64,000 bases of DNA. Source: an uncultured Actinomycetes bacterium. Its GTDB lineage: Bacteria; Actinomycetota; Acidimicrobiia; Acidimicrobiales; RAAP-2. Numbering within the stretch: the stretch's first letter is position 1; each line of letters begins with the position of its first letter. Position numbers and translations under genes: made by a program. Of the stretch, positions 8,600 to 17,425 are shown one piece after another. The stretch spans positions 62,001-126,000 of the forward strand of contig CAIQGE010000010.1 in NCBI GenBank assembly GCA_903871335.1, written 5' to 3'. A model generated the notes under the pieces. The model was not told the DNA's origin, made no database searches, and saw only the letters and a list, made by a program, of their open reading frames with translations.

Positions 8600-9418
8600 T
8601 CACAAGTTGGCGGGCTTCACCGGGCGCACGACGATGTCCGTGACGTCCACGCTGACGGGCTGACCGACCGCGAAGAGCACCGCCTCGGCGATGTCCTCGG
8701 GACGAATCATGATCTCCGACAGAGCCGCTTGCGCGCTCACGAGCACCTCGTCAGGCAAACGCTCACCGGGCACGACCGGGACGTCGATACCCGACATCGC
8801 GACCAGTCCCGCCAAGATGGCCGGATCCACGTTGCGGCCAATGTTCGTAGCGACCAGTCCCGGCATCACGGAGGTGATCTTGATCGGGTCATTGACCAGT
8901 TCTTGGCGCAAGGTGTTGCTGATTACATTGACGGCGTGCTTTGTCGCTCCGTAGACACCGGAGTTGGGGTCGAGAGCGGCGACGGACGAGATATTGACAA
9001 TGTGGCCCGGGTGGCCACCCTCGCGCATCGCGACGACGGCCGCCTTCGTTCCCGCCAACAGTGCGAGCACGTTGGTCTCCAACATGTTGCGCCACTGGTC
9101 CACGTCGGCGTCGAGAATCGTGCCGAGATAGGAAACACCGGCGTTGTTCACAAAAATGTCCAAACGTCCCGTGGCGTTGACGGCGGCGTCCACGAGGGAC
9201 TGCACCGTGGACGGATCCCGCAGATCAACGACGAGACCCGTCGCTCGCCCACCGGCGGCGGTGATGCGATCCACGACGTCGGTGACGGCCGTCGCGTCAC
9301 GTCCCGATACAACGACGAAGGCGCCGCTCGCCGCCAACTGTTCAGCGATGGCCCGGCCAATTCCGCTCGACGCGCCCGTGACGACCGCGGACTTGCCCTG
9401 TAGATCTACGTGCGACAT
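8600..9418 (-). CDS. Short-chain dehydrogenase/reductase
   Basis: This is a classical NAD(P)-dependent oxidoreductase with a Rossmann fold. It has the cofactor motif TGASSGIG near residue 14, NNAG at about 91, a catalytic Ser in NISSVAAL, and the YxxxK pair in GVYGATKHAV. The 272-residue length and the C-terminal region match the YdfG/NADP-dependent 3-hydroxy acid or serine dehydrogenase-like SDR group. ATG 9418 follows a G-rich ribosome-binding site (GGGGGGA). It diverges from the dioxygenase gene at 9553. The substrate cannot be deduced. Confidence 0.93.
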   Translation of the reverse strand: MSHVDLQGKSAVVTGASSGIGRAIAEQLAASGAFVVVSGRDATAVTDVVDRITAAGGRATGLVVDLRDPSTVQSLVDAAVNATGRLDIFVNNAGVSYLGTILDADVDQWRNMLETNVLALLAGTKAAVVAMREGGHPGHIVNISSVAALDPNSGVYGATKHAVNVISNTLRQELVNDPIKITSVMPGLVATNIGRNVDPAILAGLVAMSGIDVPVVPGERLPDEVLVSAQAALSEIMIRPEDIAEAVLFAVGQPVSVDVTDIVVRPVKPANL

Positions 9419-9540
9419 GGTGTCCCCCCAAGTTGTTGTCGCATCGTTCTACCACCCCGCAGTGGAACTCATACACGGACTGCTGATGCGAGGTTGCGGC
9501 GTTGACACGCTTTCGTCACGCGGTTCTTTCTCCGTACTCC

Positions 9541-9546
9541 TAGGGT
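9541..9546 (+). promoter_or_regulatory. Leaderless -10 element TAGGGT before the dioxygenase gene
   Basis: TAGGGT lies exactly 6 nt before GTG 9553 and no Shine-Dalgarno sequence is present, so transcription probably begins at or next to the start codon. Confidence 0.55.
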
Positions 9547-9552
9547 GCAGGC

Positions 9553-10308
9553 GTGGCCTCTCTCACGGATTCCCAACATTCGCACTACCTCGAGACGGGT
9601 TGGCTCCTTCTCGACGACGTCACCGGCGTGAGCGTCGAAACCATGCAGAACGAGGTCGACGCCATCGCGCGTTGGCCCGAGGACGGCGAGTGGATGCACC
9701 ATTTCGAAATGACCGACCGGGGTCGTCAGCTCGCGCGGACCGAGAATTTCGTTCCCTTCAGCCCGATCATGAACACATTGCTGCGCCAGTCAGCCATCGC
9801 GGACGTAGCGGGCGAACTTCTCGACGACGACGCGTTCTTGTACAAGGAGAAGATCAACTACAAGCTCGTCGGGGGTGCCGGATTCTCACCGCACCAGGAC
9901 AAGCCCGCCTACCCGTTCGTCGATCAGGTGCTCTCGGTCATGGTGGCCGTTGACGACGCGACGGTCGAGAACGGTTGTCTGTTCGTCGCCAGTGCTCGTC
10001 ACGATCGCCTGCTGCCGCAGGACGAGCGTGGGTGCCTGACGAGTGAGGTCGTCGCAGAACTGCAGTGGCAACCGGTCGAGTTGCGAGCCGGCCAAACCCT
10101 ATTTTTCCACGCACTGACGCCGCACCGCAGTGGACCGAACCTGTCGCGTCGTGATCGCCGCGCTCTCTATCCCACCTATAACGGTGCGAGCGAGGGAGAT
10201 TTGCGCGAGGCCTACTACCGCGCCAAGATCGAAGCGTTCGCCGACGCGCCGACCGGTGACCGCGCTCGCATTTCTCTCATCGGCGACTTTGAAGGACGAC
10301 CCGCGTGA
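9553..10308 (+). CDS. PhyH-family Fe(II)/2-oxoglutarate dioxygenase, PhnY/TmpA-like
   Basis: The 251-residue protein is a phytanoyl-CoA-dioxygenase-type oxygenase. The metal site is HQD (His114, Asp116) with distal His191 in TPHRSGPN, followed by an Arg (about 203) for 2-oxoglutarate. The context FLYKEKINYKLVGGAGFSPH and the PTYNGASEGDLR tail resemble the phosphonate alpha-hydroxylases PhnY/TmpA, which make the 1-hydroxy derivative of 2-aminoethyl- or trimethylaminoethyl-phosphonate. The next gene, joined by a GTGA overlap, encodes the matching HD oxygenase, which supports this reading. Substrate choice between the two phosphonates, or a close relative, is not decided by the sequence. Confidence 0.85.
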   Translation: MASLTDSQHSHYLETGWLLLDDVTGVSVETMQNEVDAIARWPEDGEWMHHFEMTDRGRQLARTENFVPFSPIMNTLLRQSAIADVAGELLDDDAFLYKEKINYKLVGGAGFSPHQDKPAYPFVDQVLSVMVAVDDATVENGCLFVASARHDRLLPQDERGCLTSEVVAELQWQPVELRAGQTLFFHALTPHRSGPNLSRRDRRALYPTYNGASEGDLREAYYRAKIEAFADAPTGDRARISLIGDFEGRPA

Positions 10309-10874
10309 GCCCCCTCGAAACCCCAACGTCAGTAGATGAGATCTTCGCCCTGTTCGCGCTGAACGGAACAAAGAGCTATGGCGAAGGCGTCGACATGACC
10401 ACGCACGCCATTCAGACAGCGGTCTTCGCCCAACGTGATGGGGCGAGCGACGCTCTCGTGGCGGCGTCACTTCTGCACGACATTGGGCACCTGATGGCGG
10501 ACCTGCAGGGAACCGAACGGTTCGACCTCGAAGTCGATGACGATGATCACGAGGCCCTGGGCGGACGTGTGCTCTCACCCATCTTCGGACCGCGCGTCGC
10601 ACAACCGGTGGCCCTCCACGTGACCGCCAAGAGATGGCACTGCACCGTGGAGCCGAGTTACCACGACGGACTTTCGCCCACTTCGCAGGCAACTCTGAAA
10701 GCGCAAGGCGGACTTCTCAATTCCGAAGAGGTCGCTCGCTTCGAAGCGCACCCGGGATTCGACGATGCCGTCGCGCTGCGCACGTACGACGATCGCGGCA
10801 AGGACCCCGACATGGAGACGCCGTCCTTGGAGTCCTTCCGTCCGCTCCTCGAGAAGCTCGCGGCTAGTCGCTGA
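10305..10874 (+). CDS. HD-domain mixed-valent diiron oxygenase, PhnZ/TmpB-like
   Basis: This protein probably cleaves the C-P bond of an alpha-hydroxyphosphonate oxidatively, releasing phosphate. The HD ligands are visible: His34, His58-Asp59 in LLHDIGHL, His82, His105 and an Asp at 162/163. Tyr25 and Glu27 (SYGEG) match the substrate-gating Tyr/Glu pair known from PhnZ. The segment LHVTAKRWHC and the QGGLLNSEE and LRTYDD patterns also fit that family. At 189 residues it has the family length. GTG 10305 overlaps the PhyH stop. The last 11 bp overlap convergent pheA. Confidence 0.88.
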   Translation: MSPLETPTSVDEIFALFALNGTKSYGEGVDMTTHAIQTAVFAQRDGASDALVAASLLHDIGHLMADLQGTERFDLEVDDDDHEALGGRVLSPIFGPRVAQPVALHVTAKRWHCTVEPSYHDGLSPTSQATLKAQGGLLNSEEVARFEAHPGFDDAVALRTYDDRGKDPDMETPSLESFRPLLEKLAASR

Positions 10875-11784
10875 CTTTCGAGCGAATCTCGTGAATCCAC
10901 GCCCGCGCTGACGCGCGAGCCGCTCCCACTTCGTCGCGTCGGGTGACGGCCGCTTCGCCGGTGACGGGGTAGGAGCCGAGAAACTTCACGCGCGCCAAGT
11001 GCGCTTGTAGATCCGCGAGACAGTCGGCGATCACGTCGTCGGCGACGTGTCCGTCGAACTCGATCACGAAGCAGTAGTCACCGAGCCCGCGCTTGGTGGG
11101 ACGAGATTCCAATTTGGTGAGGTTCAAGTCACGCGCCGCGAAGCGACCGAGAATGCCGTAGAGGGAGCCGGGTCGGTCGGCGTCTTGGAAGCAGACAATC
11201 GAGGTGCGGTCGTGCCCCGTGGGACGCGGCACGCGACTGCGCCCCACGACGACGAATCGCGTTTCGTTGTCGTCGGCGTCTTCAACGTCCTCGGCGAGAA
11301 TGTGGAGCCCGTACGTGGACGCCGCCGCCCGCGACGCCAGAGCCGCGACCGGTGCGTCACTCTGGGACACGGCCCGCGCGGCGTCGGCCGTGGAGCCGAC
11401 ATTCGCCACCTGAACGCCCGGCAGCGAGCTCATGAACTTGCGGCACTGGGCCAAGGCGTGCGAATAGCTCCACACTTCGGTCACTTCGTCGAGCGCCACG
11501 CCATCTCGAGCCATGAGGTGTAAACGAATGGGAATCACGATCTCGCGTTCGATAAACAGATCGTGGTCGAACAACAGCCCGTCAATGGTGGCCGACACCG
11601 TTCCCTCGATCGCGTTCTCAATCGGCACCACACCGACTTCAACGTCCCCGTTCGCCACTGCGTCGAGCACGTCGGCAATCGTGGGGAAAGGAATCGCGTC
11701 GAGGTCGTCACCCAGGGTGGCGACGGCCTCGTGGGTAAAGGTGCCCACCGGGCCGAAAAAACCCACGCGGCGCACGGTGCTCAT
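10864..11784 (-). CDS. pheA: Prephenate dehydratase
   Basis: The enzyme converts prephenate to phenylpyruvate in phenylalanine synthesis. The 306-residue protein has the catalytic domain (FFGPVGTFTHEA at the N-terminus, VPIENAIEGTV near residue 56, and the conserved Thr-Arg-Phe of DDNETRFVVVG) and then an ACT regulatory domain with the phenylalanine-binding ESRP motif (LTKLESRP). It lacks a chorismate mutase part, the usual state in Actinobacteria. ATG 11784 is preceded by TAACAT and a 6-nt gap (11785-11796), which suggests a leaderless transcript. Confidence 0.96.
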   Translation of the reverse strand: MSTVRRVGFFGPVGTFTHEAVATLGDDLDAIPFPTIADVLDAVANGDVEVGVVPIENAIEGTVSATIDGLLFDHDLFIEREIVIPIRLHLMARDGVALDEVTEVWSYSHALAQCRKFMSSLPGVQVANVGSTADAARAVSQSDAPVAALASRAAASTYGLHILAEDVEDADDNETRFVVVGRSRVPRPTGHDRTSIVCFQDADRPGSLYGILGRFAARDLNLTKLESRPTKRGLGDYCFVIEFDGHVADDVIADCLADLQAHLARVKFLGSYPVTGEAAVTRRDEVGAARASARAWIHEIRSKVSD

Positions 11785-11793
11785 TGAGCAATG

Positions 11794-12546
11794 TTACTTC
11801 GGCTCCGACGCCACCTTCGCGAGACGGTCTCGTAAGAAGTCGGCACTCCGGAGGAAACTCTCCGACGTCACCGCGCCGTGGGCACCGGGGGACATGATCA
11901 GGGTCTTGTCGCTGGCGCCCAGAAGCCCGAAGAGACTGATCGCATCGTCGCGCGCGACGAGTTCGTCGTCGTACTGGACGAGGAAGAGCGTCGGCACGGT
12001 GACTCGTGGCGCATCAGCCACGAGACGCTCGCGTGTGGGGCCGGTCGTCCCCATGAGACCGAGGACCGCGGCGCGCACGCGAGGTTCACTCGCCACGAGC
12101 GGTAGACCGAAAATGGTGCCCATCGACAGTCCCCAGTAACCCACGGGACAGTCCGGTGCGACCCAGTCCGACGCGAGCACCGCGTCAAGAGTTCGTCGCC
12201 AGTCATCAACCATGACGTCGGTCAGATCGGCGTCCGAGGACCAACGTTGGGCGAATTCGAGAAACGGCAACATCGCACCCGCGTCCGCGTCATTGCGACG
12301 TTCGCCATGCACGGGGCCATCAATGGCGACGACTGTGCATCGAGCGGTGCGCACGAGTCCTCGAGCGAGAGCAACGACGTAATCCTCCAACTTCGATCCA
12401 CTAGCTCCGTGCCCGACTAGCACGAGGAACTCACCTGGACCGTCGGCCGGGCTCCACGCCGCTAGCGGTATCGTCCCGCGAGTGCCTACGATGGTGGCTA
12501 CTCGTTCTCGAATTCCGTGCGTGATGTCGTCTTGTCGAATATCCAC
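11794..12546 (-). CDS. Alpha/beta-hydrolase, dienelactone hydrolase-like
   Basis: This is a soluble serine hydrolase. VLVGHGASGSK carries the oxyanion-hole region, GLSMG holds the nucleophile Ser, an Asp follows in LVQYDDELV, and the His is in SPGAHGAV. An upstream ATG at 12594 exists on this strand. I prefer GTG 12546 (VDIRQDDITHGIRERVATI), since the earlier residues are Arg-rich and run back over the start region of the divergent decarboxylase. The substrate is unknown. Its stop lies 10 bp upstream of the pheA start, so the two may form an operon. Confidence 0.8.
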   Translation of the reverse strand: MDIRQDDITHGIRERVATIVGTRGTIPLAAWSPADGPGEFLVLVGHGASGSKLEDYVVALARGLVRTARCTVVAIDGPVHGERRNDADAGAMLPFLEFAQRWSSDADLTDVMVDDWRRTLDAVLASDWVAPDCPVGYWGLSMGTIFGLPLVASEPRVRAAVLGLMGTTGPTRERLVADAPRVTVPTLFLVQYDDELVARDDAISLFGLLGASDKTLIMSPGAHGAVTSESFLRSADFLRDRLAKVASEPK

Positions 12547-12593
12547 GCGCTGAGCGTAGCGAGTGGAATTCTTCCAACGGAAAGGTGGGCGCA

Positions 12594-13964
12594 ATGGGGC
12601 ACCCTATGTTCAACTACGACCCAGTTCTCGGCGACGCCATTTTCGAGTATTGCCGCGAACGGCTCGCGATGGACCCCGTGCCGCTCGACTACGGAAGTCT
12701 CAAAAGCATCCCCGACACGGCTCTCGATGGATTGATCTCGCTCGAGGGTCGTGACCCGAAAGAGATTCTTTCGTTCTTCACCGATCAGCTCGCCCACTCG
12801 GTCGTCTCGATCGACTCGCCTCGCTTTCTCGCCTTTATTCCCAATGCGCCCACCAAGTCATCGCTGCTCTTCGACATGGTCGTCGCCTGTTCGGGTCTCA
12901 ATGGCACGAGCTGGCTCGAATCCGCTGGTGTCGTCGTGGCCGAGAATCAGGCCCTCGAGTTCCTGGCGGACCGCATTGGATTGCCGAAGGGTGCCGGTGG
13001 GTGTTTCGTGTCCGGTGGCTCCATCGGGAACCTCTCCGCGCTCACGGTCGGGCGAGACGTCGGACGCTCGCGTCGGCCGGATCTCGCTCCACACACGTTG
13101 CGCTACGCGATTAGTGCCGACGCCCACTCGAGTGTGGGTTCCGCCCTCCACATCTTGGGCATGGAGGCCCTCCTCATTGAGCCCGACGACCACCGACTCA
13201 CCATCGAGAACGTCCGCGCCGCGCTGGCCGCCGACCCGCACCCGGAAACCGTTATCGGCATCGTCGCGACGTGCGGCACCACGAACGCCGGCATCGTCGA
13301 CGACTTAGAGGGCCTCGGGACATATTGCCGAGAGAACGATCTGTGGTTCCACGTTGACGGTGCCTACGGTGGCGCCGCAATGTTCTCCACGAGCGAGACG
13401 CCCTTGATCCGTGGACTTCGCCATGCAGACAGTTTCATTGTCGATCCGCACAAGTGGCTCTACGCACCGCTCGACTGCGCGGCCCTGATCTACCGCGACC
13501 CGCGACTCGCCCGCGCCGTCCACACGCAACAAGCGGGTTACCTCGACATTCTCCACGAGGGAACGGACGAGTCCTTCGATTGGAATCCCTCCGACTTCGC
13601 CATCCACCTCTCGCGCCGCGCTCGCGGTCTGCCGTTCTGGTTCTCTCTCGTCACCGAAGGCGTACGGAACTACGAAACAGCCGTTCAGACAGCCATCGAC
13701 ATGGCTCACCACACCGCGCAGAGGATCGAGGACGTTGACTACCTCGAGCTCGTGCGTCCGGTGAGTCTGTCGGTGGTGCTGTTTCGCCGCAAGGGTTGGA
13801 CTCCCGAGCAGTACAACGAGTGGAGTCACCAGTTGCTGCGCGATCAAATCGCCTTCGTCACACCCACCAAGTGGGAGGGCGAGACCATTGCCCGCTTCGC
13901 GTTCTTGCACCCCGACACGACCGACGAGATGGTGGACGAGATCTTCGCCTCGATGCGCGACTAG
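12594..13964 (+). CDS. Group II PLP-dependent amino-acid decarboxylase
   Basis: The 456-residue protein belongs to the aromatic-amino-acid/glutamate decarboxylase family (fold type I). It has FVSGGSIGNLSAL for phosphate binding, HVDGAYGGAAM containing the PLP-pairing Asp, and the Schiff-base Lys287 in DPHKWLY. The start is ATG 12594, with AAAGG 8 nt upstream; GTG 12585 is less likely. The amine product cannot be predicted from motifs alone. Its last 4 bp overlap the convergent hydrolase gene. Confidence 0.93.
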   Translation: MGHPMFNYDPVLGDAIFEYCRERLAMDPVPLDYGSLKSIPDTALDGLISLEGRDPKEILSFFTDQLAHSVVSIDSPRFLAFIPNAPTKSSLLFDMVVACSGLNGTSWLESAGVVVAENQALEFLADRIGLPKGAGGCFVSGGSIGNLSALTVGRDVGRSRRPDLAPHTLRYAISADAHSSVGSALHILGMEALLIEPDDHRLTIENVRAALAADPHPETVIGIVATCGTTNAGIVDDLEGLGTYCRENDLWFHVDGAYGGAAMFSTSETPLIRGLRHADSFIVDPHKWLYAPLDCAALIYRDPRLARAVHTQQAGYLDILHEGTDESFDWNPSDFAIHLSRRARGLPFWFSLVTEGVRNYETAVQTAIDMAHHTAQRIEDVDYLELVRPVSLSVVLFRRKGWTPEQYNEWSHQLLRDQIAFVTPTKWEGETIARFAFLHPDTTDEMVDEIFASMRD

Positions 13965-14845
13965 GCGAGGGCGCGCCGAAATGCGGCGAACAGTTCGTCC
14001 TGAAATCTCGACACGATCGATACGTGACCCTCGGCGGGCTGGTGGAATGCCGTCGCGCCGGGGATGTGATCGAGCAAGTATTTCGCGTGGGTGGGTGGCA
14101 CCATCAGGTCCTCGTCGCCGAACCACAGCGCCGTGGGCACCGTGATGTCCGAGAGAGCAAAGCCCCAGTCGTGCACGAACGTCTGGTCGTCGTCGAGAAA
14201 TCCGTAGTGGCCGCTGCGTCCTGCCTCACGACACGCCTCGGCCAGGATCTCGCGCGCGGCGTCGTCGGCGAGCGCGTCTTTGTCCACGGGAGGGAGTAGC
14301 CCGCCAAAGAGTTCAATGACGTTGGCTTCGGTGGCGCCCCGCATCGTCTCACTGATCGATTGGATATGCGCTTCGTACTCCGCACCGCCCTGTTGCGCTA
14401 GGGCGAATTCCTCGACGTTCTCCGGTCCCATTCCCTCGGTCCAATCAAAGTCAACATTCGACGGTGCGACTCCCGCGAGAGACCACGCAGCGCGGCACCG
14501 AGGCGCGTCGAGGGCCGCACACGCCAACGCGTGAGGTCCTCCACCGGACCATCCGGCGACCAGGTAGTCACCACGACCGAAATGATCGAGTGCGTCATTG
14601 GTGTCAGACACGACGTGCGTGGGTGCTCGCCCGGCGAGCCGGTCGGAACGTCCATAGCCGGCGCGCGACATGGTGACGACGAAAAAACCATTCCTGGTGG
14701 CGACCTCGTCGAACACTTTGACCAACGGCGCCGACCCGGGAGTGCCGTGGTGAAACACGACGGTGGCGCCCTGCGGGTCACCGACGGACGCCACCTCGAG
14801 GGCGCGGCCGTCTTTCGTGGTGATGATCGCGTCGTGATAGGCCAT
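13961..14845 (-). CDS. Alpha/beta-hydrolase
   Basis: The protein of 294 residues has the alpha/beta-hydrolase pattern: VVFHHGTPGSAP (oxyanion region), AGWSGGGPHAL with the nucleophile Ser, an acidic residue in WFGDEDLMVPP, and the His in PAEGHVSI. ATG 14845 is chosen because AAAGGAGAA lies 4-5 nt upstream and the residues before it (RSRRPHKGER) are not protein-like. It resembles epoxide-hydrolase or haloperoxidase-like members, but the substrate is unknown. It converges with the decarboxylase gene and diverges from the SRPBCC gene. Confidence 0.88.
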   Translation of the reverse strand: MAYHDAIITTKDGRALEVASVGDPQGATVVFHHGTPGSAPLVKVFDEVATRNGFFVVTMSRAGYGRSDRLAGRAPTHVVSDTNDALDHFGRGDYLVAGWSGGGPHALACAALDAPRCRAAWSLAGVAPSNVDFDWTEGMGPENVEEFALAQQGGAEYEAHIQSISETMRGATEANVIELFGGLLPPVDKDALADDAAREILAEACREAGRSGHYGFLDDDQTFVHDWGFALSDITVPTALWFGDEDLMVPPTHAKYLLDHIPGATAFHQPAEGHVSIVSRFQDELFAAFRRALA

Positions 14846-14880
14846 CCGTTCTCCTTTGTGCGGTCGTCGCGAGCGCAGCA

Positions 14881-14886
14881 TAGGGT
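14881..14886 (+). promoter_or_regulatory. Leaderless -10 element TAGGGT before the SRPBCC gene
   Basis: TAGGGT is 6 nt upstream of ATG 14893, with no ribosome-binding site between them; the same spacing recurs across this window. Confidence 0.55.
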
Positions 14887-14892
14887 GCCTGC

Positions 14893-15336
14893 ATGGCTCA
14901 ACGTATCGTTACAGCAACTCGCGTCATCCCCGCTCCGGCGGAGGCGATCTTCAACCTGCTCGCCGATCCGCGGGCGCACACCCGCATCGATGGCTCGGGC
15001 AGTGTCCTCGAACCAAAAGAAGCGCCCGCACGGCTGTCGCTGGGCGCGACGTTCACGATGGACATGAAGCTCGGTGTGTCGTATTTCACGAAGAACAAAG
15101 TGGTGGCCTTCGAGGAGAACCGGGTCATTGCGTGGCACCACTTCGCCCATTTCGTGTGGCGTTACGAACTCGAGCCCGTCGACGGTGGCACGAAGGTGAC
15201 GGAATCTTTTGACTATTCCAAGCCCTGGGGTCTCCTGCTACTCCCGCAACATATTCCCGCGAAGAATCAGGCGTCGATGGAACGAACCCTCGCGCGCATC
15301 GAAGAGATTCTGACTACACCTGAGCCGACGGCGTAG
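14893..15336 (+). CDS. SRPBCC (START-like) family protein
   Basis: The 147-residue protein has the START/Bet v1-like layout: VIPAPAEAIFNLLADPRAH at the N-terminus, a central beta-sheet region (FTMDMKLGVSYFTKNKVV), NRVIAWHHFAHFVWRYELEPV, and a C-terminal helix with SMERTLARIEEIL. Such proteins bind hydrophobic ligands or act as cyclases; no catalytic site can be assigned. The last 23 bp overlap the convergent double-GNAT gene. It probably has its own leaderless promoter. Confidence 0.85.
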   Translation: MAQRIVTATRVIPAPAEAIFNLLADPRAHTRIDGSGSVLEPKEAPARLSLGATFTMDMKLGVSYFTKNKVVAFEENRVIAWHHFAHFVWRYELEPVDGGTKVTESFDYSKPWGLLLLPQHIPAKNQASMERTLARIEEILTTPEPTA

Positions 15337-16276
15337 GCCCCTCCGCCGCACCTTCGCGCCGCATTTCGGTGCCGCCAGCGCGAACGCTGAAGCCAAAGGA
15401 CTCGTACAAAGGGCGGCCGAGTGGCGTGGCGTGCAGTTCCATGCGGTCGAGTCCACGGGCGTCGAGATTCGGCATCAGCAGTTCCATGAGTGAGTACGAG
15501 ATCCCGCGGCGGCGATAGGCCGGCAGCGTGGAGACGCTGTGGAGATACGCCATGTGACCCATCGGGTACCGCGGGGTCGGCACGACGCGACGCAGTTGCG
15601 CCACCACCGACGCCACTACTCGGCCCTCGGTGTTTCGCGCCACGGTCGCTACGACGCTGCCGTCGCGAATGGTCTCGGCGAAATACTCCGCGCTGCGCGC
15701 AATCCACGGCCCACGCCAGTCGCGCGGATTCACGGAGAAATGCATCTCCTCACGCAGCGTCGCGAGGTCCGCGCCGTCCTCCGGCGTCGCAAAGTCGATC
15801 GTGACCTCGTCACGAACACGCAGGACCTTGTAGATCACCGTGTGAGGCAGCTGCGTGTCAGGGCTGAGGTGAGCGGAGTCGGCCACGCGTTGCCATCCGT
15901 GTGCGTCGTAGAAACCCAACGCCGTGTCACGACCATTGGCCCAGATCTCGTCGACGCCCTCGCTCGTGAGTACGCCCTCGGCGGCACGCAGCAACAGGGC
16001 CCCGGCGCCGGTCCCCTGTACGTCAAAGTCGGTAGCGAGGTACCGCAATTGGTAGGTCACGTGTTCGGGGTGCACGGGAGAAACCGACGGATACAAAGAG
16101 CCGCTGGTGACGAGTCGCTCTCCCAAAAACGTGCCGAAGTGTCGGGTCGTCGCCTCCCGGTCGCGCGCGTCCTCGACCACGGCAGTGGCGAGACCCCCGC
16201 GTAGGACACGTCGCCGTAGATCGAAGAGATCATCGGGCTCGACTACTCGAACGCTCAAGATGTCAGAGTCGGTCAT
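15314..16276 (-). CDS. Tandem GNAT acetyltransferase
   Basis: Two GNAT folds lie in one 320-residue chain. The first (about residues 5-150) has the acetyl-CoA loop VQGTGAGALLL and a C-terminal FYDAHGWQRV strand. The second (about 158-310) has LPAYRRRGISYSLM and YESFGFSV. Both therefore keep the Q/RxxGxG/A-type pyrophosphate-binding region and may bind acetyl-CoA. Similar double-GNAT proteins include mycothiol synthase-like enzymes, but this one lacks clear specific features. Its start overlaps the end of the next upstream GNAT gene by 14 bp, so the three minus-strand genes up to 17383 form one unit. Confidence 0.87.
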   Translation of the reverse strand: MTDSDILSVRVVEPDDLFDLRRRVLRGGLATAVVEDARDREATTRHFGTFLGERLVTSGSLYPSVSPVHPEHVTYQLRYLATDFDVQGTGAGALLLRAAEGVLTSEGVDEIWANGRDTALGFYDAHGWQRVADSAHLSPDTQLPHTVIYKVLRVRDEVTIDFATPEDGADLATLREEMHFSVNPRDWRGPWIARSAEYFAETIRDGSVVATVARNTEGRVVASVVAQLRRVVPTPRYPMGHMAYLHSVSTLPAYRRRGISYSLMELLMPNLDARGLDRMELHATPLGRPLYESFGFSVRAGGTEMRREGAAEGPTPSAQV

Positions 16277-16772
16277 TGGTTCTCACATTCGTGGTCATGA
16301 CCTGTAATAACAAGCGACGGTCACGGTCCATCGGCTCCGGTGGACCTGACTTCACGAACCCGAGGCGCTCGTAGAAGGCCACCGCGCGATGCACCGTGGT
16401 GGTCACGTGGAGACCCAGCTGGTCGCTGCCCTGCTCGCGTGTCCACCTCGCCACCTCCCGCACGAGGTCGTGCGCGACACCAGTGCCCCGATACTCCGGT
16501 CGCACGAACATGCCGTAGAGCCACCTCGCGTACGGATAGGGCGCGTACTCGCCGCCCGAGGCCATGCCGACCGCACGCTCCCCGTCGAAGGCGAGGTAGT
16601 AGTTCATCGACGTGACCATCGTGATCCACTCGGTCGAAGGACGCAGCGACGATTCGGCGAACGTGGAGCCGTAGGCGTCGGGTTCATTCTGAAGAGCGAG
16701 AAGACGAAGGTCGCGAAAGACCTCCGCGTCGCTCGCAACGGCGCGGCGGATGTCCAAGGTCGGCGTACTCAT
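16263..16772 (-). CDS. GNAT-family N-acetyltransferase
   Basis: The product (169 residues) is a single GNAT domain with the acetyl-CoA loop RPEYRGTGVAHDLV and a C-terminal AVAFYERLGFVKSG strand. ATG 16772 gives an ATGA overlap with the PaiB-like gene upstream, so I prefer it to the ATG at 16787. In some bacteria PaiB neighbours the acetyltransferase PaiA, and this pair copies that arrangement; that this GNAT is functionally PaiA-like is inference. The substrate is unknown. Confidence 0.88.
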   Translation of the reverse strand: MSTPTLDIRRAVASDAEVFRDLRLLALQNEPDAYGSTFAESSLRPSTEWITMVTSMNYYLAFDGERAVGMASGGEYAPYPYARWLYGMFVRPEYRGTGVAHDLVREVARWTREQGSDQLGLHVTTTVHRAVAFYERLGFVKSGPPEPMDRDRRLLLQVMTTNVRTNDRL

Positions 16773-17383
16773 TCCCGCCCCATCCATTCGCTCACGTCCC
16801 GCTCACGGCGAGTGCCGTTCGCGAGGTGTTCGGCAATTCCCCATCGGTCGTCCTCGGATTTGTTCTGTGACAACTTGGCCGCCCCGGTAATGGATGTCAC
16901 CGCGATTTCGAATCCCACGATGCCCCGTAGCAGTCGGTCGAGATAGTCCCTGGGCGCGTCATCAACGTGCCACGGCTCCTCTCGTGACTGTTCGAAGCGG
17001 TGGGTCAAGGCGCGAACGATCTCTTCGCACGCCACCACGTCATCGAGAATGCGAACAGTTCCACGGACCTCGGCGGTGACGTAATTCCACGTGGGGGCGA
17101 GCGCCGGATTCTCCGGCTTGCTGCGGTACATGCCGGGAGAGACGTACGAGTCGGCCGCGGTAAAGGACGCGAGAACCTCGTCGCCATCACTGGCGAGCCG
17201 CCACCACTCATTTCCGCGCGCCACGTGTCCGCGCAACGTGCTGGTGGACGAGTCGACGAGCACCGGCGCAAAGACACTCCGCATGCCGGTCGCGGTGGCG
17301 ACCACAATGACGCCCGCGCCTGCACGGGAAACGAAGTCCCAGGCGTCATCTACCTCACGACGAAAAGCTGGCGGAACGTACAT
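16769..17383 (-). CDS. PaiB-like FMN-binding transcriptional regulator
   Basis: The 204-residue protein fits the PaiB/split-barrel flavin family. It begins MYVPPAFRR (PaiB MYIP-type start), has NPALAPTWNYVTAEVRG in the middle, and ends with IVGFEIAVTSITGAAKLSQN, the typical PaiB C-terminal signature. ATG 17383 gives this family start and is preceded by CAGAAT and 6 nt (leaderless spacing). PaiB is known in Bacillus as a negative regulator of sporulation and degradative enzymes, a role that cannot be transferred here. It leads a three-gene unit with two GNAT genes. Confidence 0.88.
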   Translation of the reverse strand: MYVPPAFRREVDDAWDFVSRAGAGVIVVATATGMRSVFAPVLVDSSTSTLRGHVARGNEWWRLASDGDEVLASFTAADSYVSPGMYRSKPENPALAPTWNYVTAEVRGTVRILDDVVACEEIVRALTHRFEQSREEPWHVDDAPRDYLDRLLRGIVGFEIAVTSITGAAKLSQNKSEDDRWGIAEHLANGTRRERDVSEWMGRE

Positions 17384-17425
17384 CAATAAATTCTGACACA
17401 CGCCCTCAAGAGTGCTTCTGTGTGC

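Noticed and set aside
5580-8600. Possible integrative element with attL/attR at tRNA-Ser
   Set aside because: I found no second copy of the tRNA 3' end and no integrase gene in the patch.
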